Notes under the pieces: generated by a model
What the model was told of the DNA's origin: nothing
Databases searched by the model: none
Seen by the model: only the letters and a program-made list of their open reading frames with translations
Origin: a virus
DNA: 60,769 bases
Virus record (IMG/VR): IMGVR_UViG_3300009182_004229
Location: 1 to 60,769 of that record
Direction: 5' to 3' (one strand)
Translations under genes and position numbers: made by a program
In this document: positions 58,514 to 60,769 of the stretch, piece after piece
Layout: the number at the start of each line of letters is the position of its first letter
Position numbering within the stretch: position 1 is the stretch's first letter

Positions 58514-59092
58514 ATGATCACAGAAAGCGCTCCCCTCACACTGGATGGCAGCTTCGCTCGCAGCCTCATGCTCAGCAAGCTATGGCTCTGCAGGCAGCTC
58601 AAGCAGCTGATGCAGGACCAGGACATCTCACGTTTCAACAAGGTATACAATCTGGGCAGCTGGTACGGCAACATGGCTCTGTTCATGTTGGTCAAGCACG
58701 TGCCGTTCAGGGTCATGGTTGATGTTGATCTAGACAGCAGCTATCTGCGCACCAGCCAAAGGCTGCTACCCCGCCTCTACCACAGCGGCAGATTGATCAG
58801 CTTGGCCTGCGATGCCAATCGCTTGGTCTATGACCTACAGCCGCCCAGCTGCGTGATAAACTGCAGCACCAACAACATGCGCAACGCAGGATGGCTGGCA
58901 AACATAGCCACGGGAACCTTGGTGGCGCTGCAGGGACGCAGCCACGAACCACAGAACAGGTTCAACACCGTGCGCAGCCTCAGAGAGTTTGATCAAGAAT
59001 ATCCGCTGTCAGAAACTCTGTTCCTGGGTGAGATACCTCTGCGCGATCCCGATGACAGCTACACGCGGTGGATGAAGATCGGTATAAAGTGA
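58514..59092 (+). CDS. Class I SAM-dependent methyltransferase-like protein
   Basis: This 192-residue protein has VYNLGSWYGNMALFML at the motif I position, VMVDVDLDSSYLRTS for the acidic strand 2, and SCVINCSTNNMRN at the motif IV position. It resembles short methyltransferase-like proteins seen in marine T4-like phages. Motif I has Gly-Ser-Trp-Tyr-Gly instead of the standard GxGxG. It is transcribed from a leaderless late box, so it acts late. Target unknown. Confidence 0.65.
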   Translation: MITESAPLTLDGSFARSLMLSKLWLCRQLKQLMQDQDISRFNKVYNLGSWYGNMALFMLVKHVPFRVMVDVDLDSSYLRTSQRLLPRLYHSGRLISLACDANRLVYDLQPPSCVINCSTNNMRNAGWLANIATGTLVALQGRSHEPQNRFNTVRSLREFDQEYPLSETLFLGEIPLRDPDDSYTRWMKIGIK

Positions 59093-59096
59093 CCCA

Positions 59097-59102
59097 TAAA
59101 TA
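59097..59102 (+). promoter_or_regulatory. Late-type promoter box TAAATA
   Basis: CATAAATATCC lies 18 bases before the ATG at 59121, with AGGGAG between. Confidence 0.65.
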
Positions 59103-59120
59103 TCCGCAGGGAGCTGACTC

Positions 59121-60386
59121 ATGGCGTTGCTGATTGGTGCTGGACAGAGATATGACAGAGTGATAGGCGTGGGCGGTGTCACTACCAGCACCGATGGTTA
59201 TCTCTGGAGCAGTTCAAGCCAGATCACTCAGCCATTCCCACCAAACATGCGAGCCCAGGGTGTGGCAGGCAACAGCACTGGCACGGCATTCGTGGCCATC
59301 AGCAACACTGGTTGGAGCGCCACAAGCACAGATCTGTTAACATGGCAGGCCAACAGGCTGTTGGCGGGCAACTTCTCACCGCTGGGCATCAGCTGGGGCG
59401 AGAACGGCAGCGGTGCGCGGCCACTGTTTGTGCTAGCTGGTTCGCGGATCTACAACGATGACAACACTCTGCCAGGCGAGTACGAGCTGGGCGATCAGAT
59501 CGCACAGATACTGATCAACGAGACTGGCAGCCCCTATGGCTGGGACCAAGCATTTACACATCCATTTGCCAACAGCTGGTTCCACAACGTTCGCTATTTT
59601 GAAAACATCATGGTCGACAGCGTGCCCTGCACCGTGTGGGTAGCAGTAGGACAGGTAAACGGTCAGCCGGACATATGGTTCACTCAAAACGTCAACTGGG
59701 ACGTGAACACAGGTGCTCCTGATATCAACACATGGCAGAGAGTGGCCATCCCTAGTGGCTTGGTTAACCGACCATTGTATGACGTGACTGACTACCAAGG
59801 CACGCTATACTTCAGTGGCCGGGGTGTGGTCATAAACACCTCAGATCTTGGCACACCTGTGTGGCAGAGCAGCCCATTCTTCAGCGCTGTGAGTGATCTC
59901 ATCAATCCAACCAGCAGCATGCTGCTGGGCAGCGTCTATGACAGCAACACCAACACAGTGCTGGGAACCAACTTCTATTACAGCGCCGATCTGCCCGTGA
60001 GCCAGGGCAACCACAGCCTCAGTGATTTCCTTAGCATAGCCAGCAACCCTGACGGCCAACTGGCAGCAGCCAGCAGTGGCGGCTTGATCTACAGCAATGA
60101 TCGCATCGGCTGGACAGCCACAGTGATATCTGGCTATTGGTTCCAGAGCATGATCTGGTTCCAGGACCACTGGGTGGCCGGAGCCTACAGCGATCTCACG
60201 CAATACACCTATTGGACCAGCACGGACGGTGTCACTTGGTTGCCATGGAACAACGGCGTGCAGATCTATGGTCTCTGGGGCAGCGACACCGTGACAGTGA
60301 CTAGCACTGGCAGCAATCTCTTGCTGAGCCAGAGCTCCACGGTGGTCAAGAGCTCACAGCTTGACAACAGTGACCTAGCAGCTTAA
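59121..60386 (+). CDS. Beta-propeller-like tail or fibre protein
   Basis: The 421-residue protein has repeated Ser/Thr-x-Asp-Gly-x-x-Trp strands: TSTDGYLW, ATSTDLLTW, YSNDRIGW and WTSTDGVTW. These resemble the Asp-box or sialidase-type repeats of beta-propellers found in phage tail spikes and fibre tips. No catalytic Arg triad for sialidase activity is evident. A good AGGGAG site and a late box precede it. It is most likely a virion surface protein that binds or trims host glycan. Confidence 0.68.
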   Translation: MALLIGAGQRYDRVIGVGGVTTSTDGYLWSSSSQITQPFPPNMRAQGVAGNSTGTAFVAISNTGWSATSTDLLTWQANRLLAGNFSPLGISWGENGSGARPLFVLAGSRIYNDDNTLPGEYELGDQIAQILINETGSPYGWDQAFTHPFANSWFHNVRYFENIMVDSVPCTVWVAVGQVNGQPDIWFTQNVNWDVNTGAPDINTWQRVAIPSGLVNRPLYDVTDYQGTLYFSGRGVVINTSDLGTPVWQSSPFFSAVSDLINPTSSMLLGSVYDSNTNTVLGTNFYYSADLPVSQGNHSLSDFLSIASNPDGQLAAASSGGLIYSNDRIGWTATVISGYWFQSMIWFQDHWVAGAYSDLTQYTYWTSTDGVTWLPWNNGVQIYGLWGSDTVTVTSTGSNLLLSQSSTVVKSSQLDNSDLAA

Positions 60387-60418
60387 CATAGCTTGACATC
60401 AACCATTTGGAGCAAGAC

Positions 60419-60691
60419 ATGAGCATCGGAACCCTGAGCGAGAGCGACAAGGCCAAGATCAAGGAATTGATTAATCAAGGCGTGGCCATCACGCGCGACG
60501 TGGAAACGCTGAAGGAAGGCCTCCGTGACACGGTAGATGCCGTGGCACAGGAGCTAGAGATCAAGAAGACCACGCTCAACAAGGCCATACGCACTGCCTA
60601 CAAGATGCAGGAAAACCGCGATGCGCTGGCAGAAGGCCGCGAAGAGCTGGACGAAGTCGAAGAGATCCTGCTGATCGCTAACCGCAGCTGA
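60419..60691 (+). CDS. dsbA: DsbA-type dsDNA-binding late-transcription protein
   Basis: This 90-residue protein fits T4 DsbA, a small double-stranded-DNA-binding protein (89 residues in T4) that enhances late transcription. It has a helical coil N-terminal half (KAKIKELINQGVAITRDVET), AVAQELEIKKTTLNKAIRTAYK and an acidic C-terminal helix (EELDEVEEILL), the same layout as marine T4-like homologues. ATG 60419 is chosen with GGAG upstream; an in-frame TTG at 60407 is less likely. It is consistent with the many TAAATA boxes in the window. Confidence 0.75.
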   Translation: MSIGTLSESDKAKIKELINQGVAITRDVETLKEGLRDTVDAVAQELEIKKTTLNKAIRTAYKMQENRDALAEGREELDEVEEILLIANRS

Positions 60692-60692
60692 C

Positions 60693-60769
60693 ATGAGCAG
60701 CTGGATAGCCATAACCGGTGGATGCGGCTATGTGGGCAGCCACATAGCTGCGGAAATCAGGCGCACCAC
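60693..60769 (+). CDS. NAD-dependent sugar epimerase, 3' end missing
   Basis: Only the first 25 codons are in the window: MSSWIAITGGCGYVGSHIAA and onward. TGGxGYVGSH is the NAD-binding fingerprint of extended short-chain dehydrogenases such as UDP-galactose 4-epimerase (GalE). The ATG follows the DsbA stop by one base. It would interconvert nucleotide sugars and complements the nucleotide-sugar dehydrogenase at 25023. The specific substrate cannot be judged from the fragment. Confidence 0.75.
   Translation, partial: MSSWIAITGGCGYVGSHIAAEIRRT

Noticed and set aside
1-60769. tRNA genes, insertion sequences, integrase or attachment sites
   Set aside because: Reading the short intergenic gaps showed no cloverleaf, transposase, integrase or terminal repeats, and no gene-free stretch reaches 300 bases.

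Overview
This window looks like part of a large lytic tailed phage genome, T4-like in its regulation, infecting a Gram-negative and probably marine proteobacterial host. Phage evidence: collagen-like tail fibres, a holin plus spanin-like lysis cassette, a T4-type ATP-dependent DNA ligase, a DsbA-type late-transcription DNA-binding protein, very large multidomain proteins of the kind seen in marine myovirus particles, almost no intergenic DNA, and repeated TAAATA late-promoter boxes. Gram-negative host evidence: lipobox lipoproteins, a murein transpeptidase-like enzyme, spanins and an autotransporter-type protease. No capsid, terminase, portal or polymerase gene lies in the window, so it is a fragment of something much larger; both ends cut through genes.

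Layout. 1-7.1 kb: tail-fibre and other probable virion genes, a ferredoxin, a GNAT acetyltransferase, an ExoX-like exonuclease and two glycosyltransferase-like genes. 7.1-12.5 kb: mostly minus strand, with a subtilisin autotransporter, a YafK-like L,D-transpeptidase and a nearly full-length RpoD-type sigma factor; a superoxide-dismutase-like gene lies on plus. 12.5-31.0 kb: a tightly overlapping plus-strand unit of 15 genes, including nine radical SAM proteins (ten radical SAM domains) interleaved with a glycosyltransferase-like gene, an SGNH hydrolase, a nucleotide-sugar dehydrogenase, a 36-residue Trp/Arg-rich peptide and a NodU/CmcH-type carbamoyltransferase. This is the most unusual region. 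31.0-32.7 kb: lysis cassette on minus. 33.6-35.2 kb: a DNA methyltransferase overlapping a PD-(D/E)xK nuclease, a possible restriction-modification pair. 35.2-38.1 kb: RyR-domain protein, heme oxygenase, ferredoxin-dependent bilin reductase (PcyA/PcyX-like) and a tandem methyltransferase. 38.1-43.5 kb: DNA ligase, a tenth radical SAM gene, small proteins and UV-damage endonuclease. 43.5-57.7 kb: three giant multidomain proteins, with an ornithine decarboxylase-type enzyme and two more SGNH proteins between them. 57.7-60.8 kb: glycosyltransferase-like, methyltransferase, propeller-like fibre and DsbA genes, and the start of a GalE-type epimerase.

Regulation. Two promoter classes are visible. 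Early-type promoters are TTGACA, 16-17 bases, then TAGnnT, often with a shared ATGCTAG core; they drive the sigma factor, the nuclease/methyltransferase pair, the ligase and a small membrane protein. Late-type TAAATA boxes precede probable virion genes. At seven genes the box ends only 4-5 bases before ATG, implying leaderless late messages. The phage sigma factor may serve the early class.

Working model (inference). The radical SAM cluster with sugar-activating, glycosyl-transferring and carbamoylating enzymes builds or alters an unusual glycan or peptide on the virion or host. The ferredoxin could feed electrons to these enzymes and to the bilin reductase. All functions come from reading motifs, without database searches.
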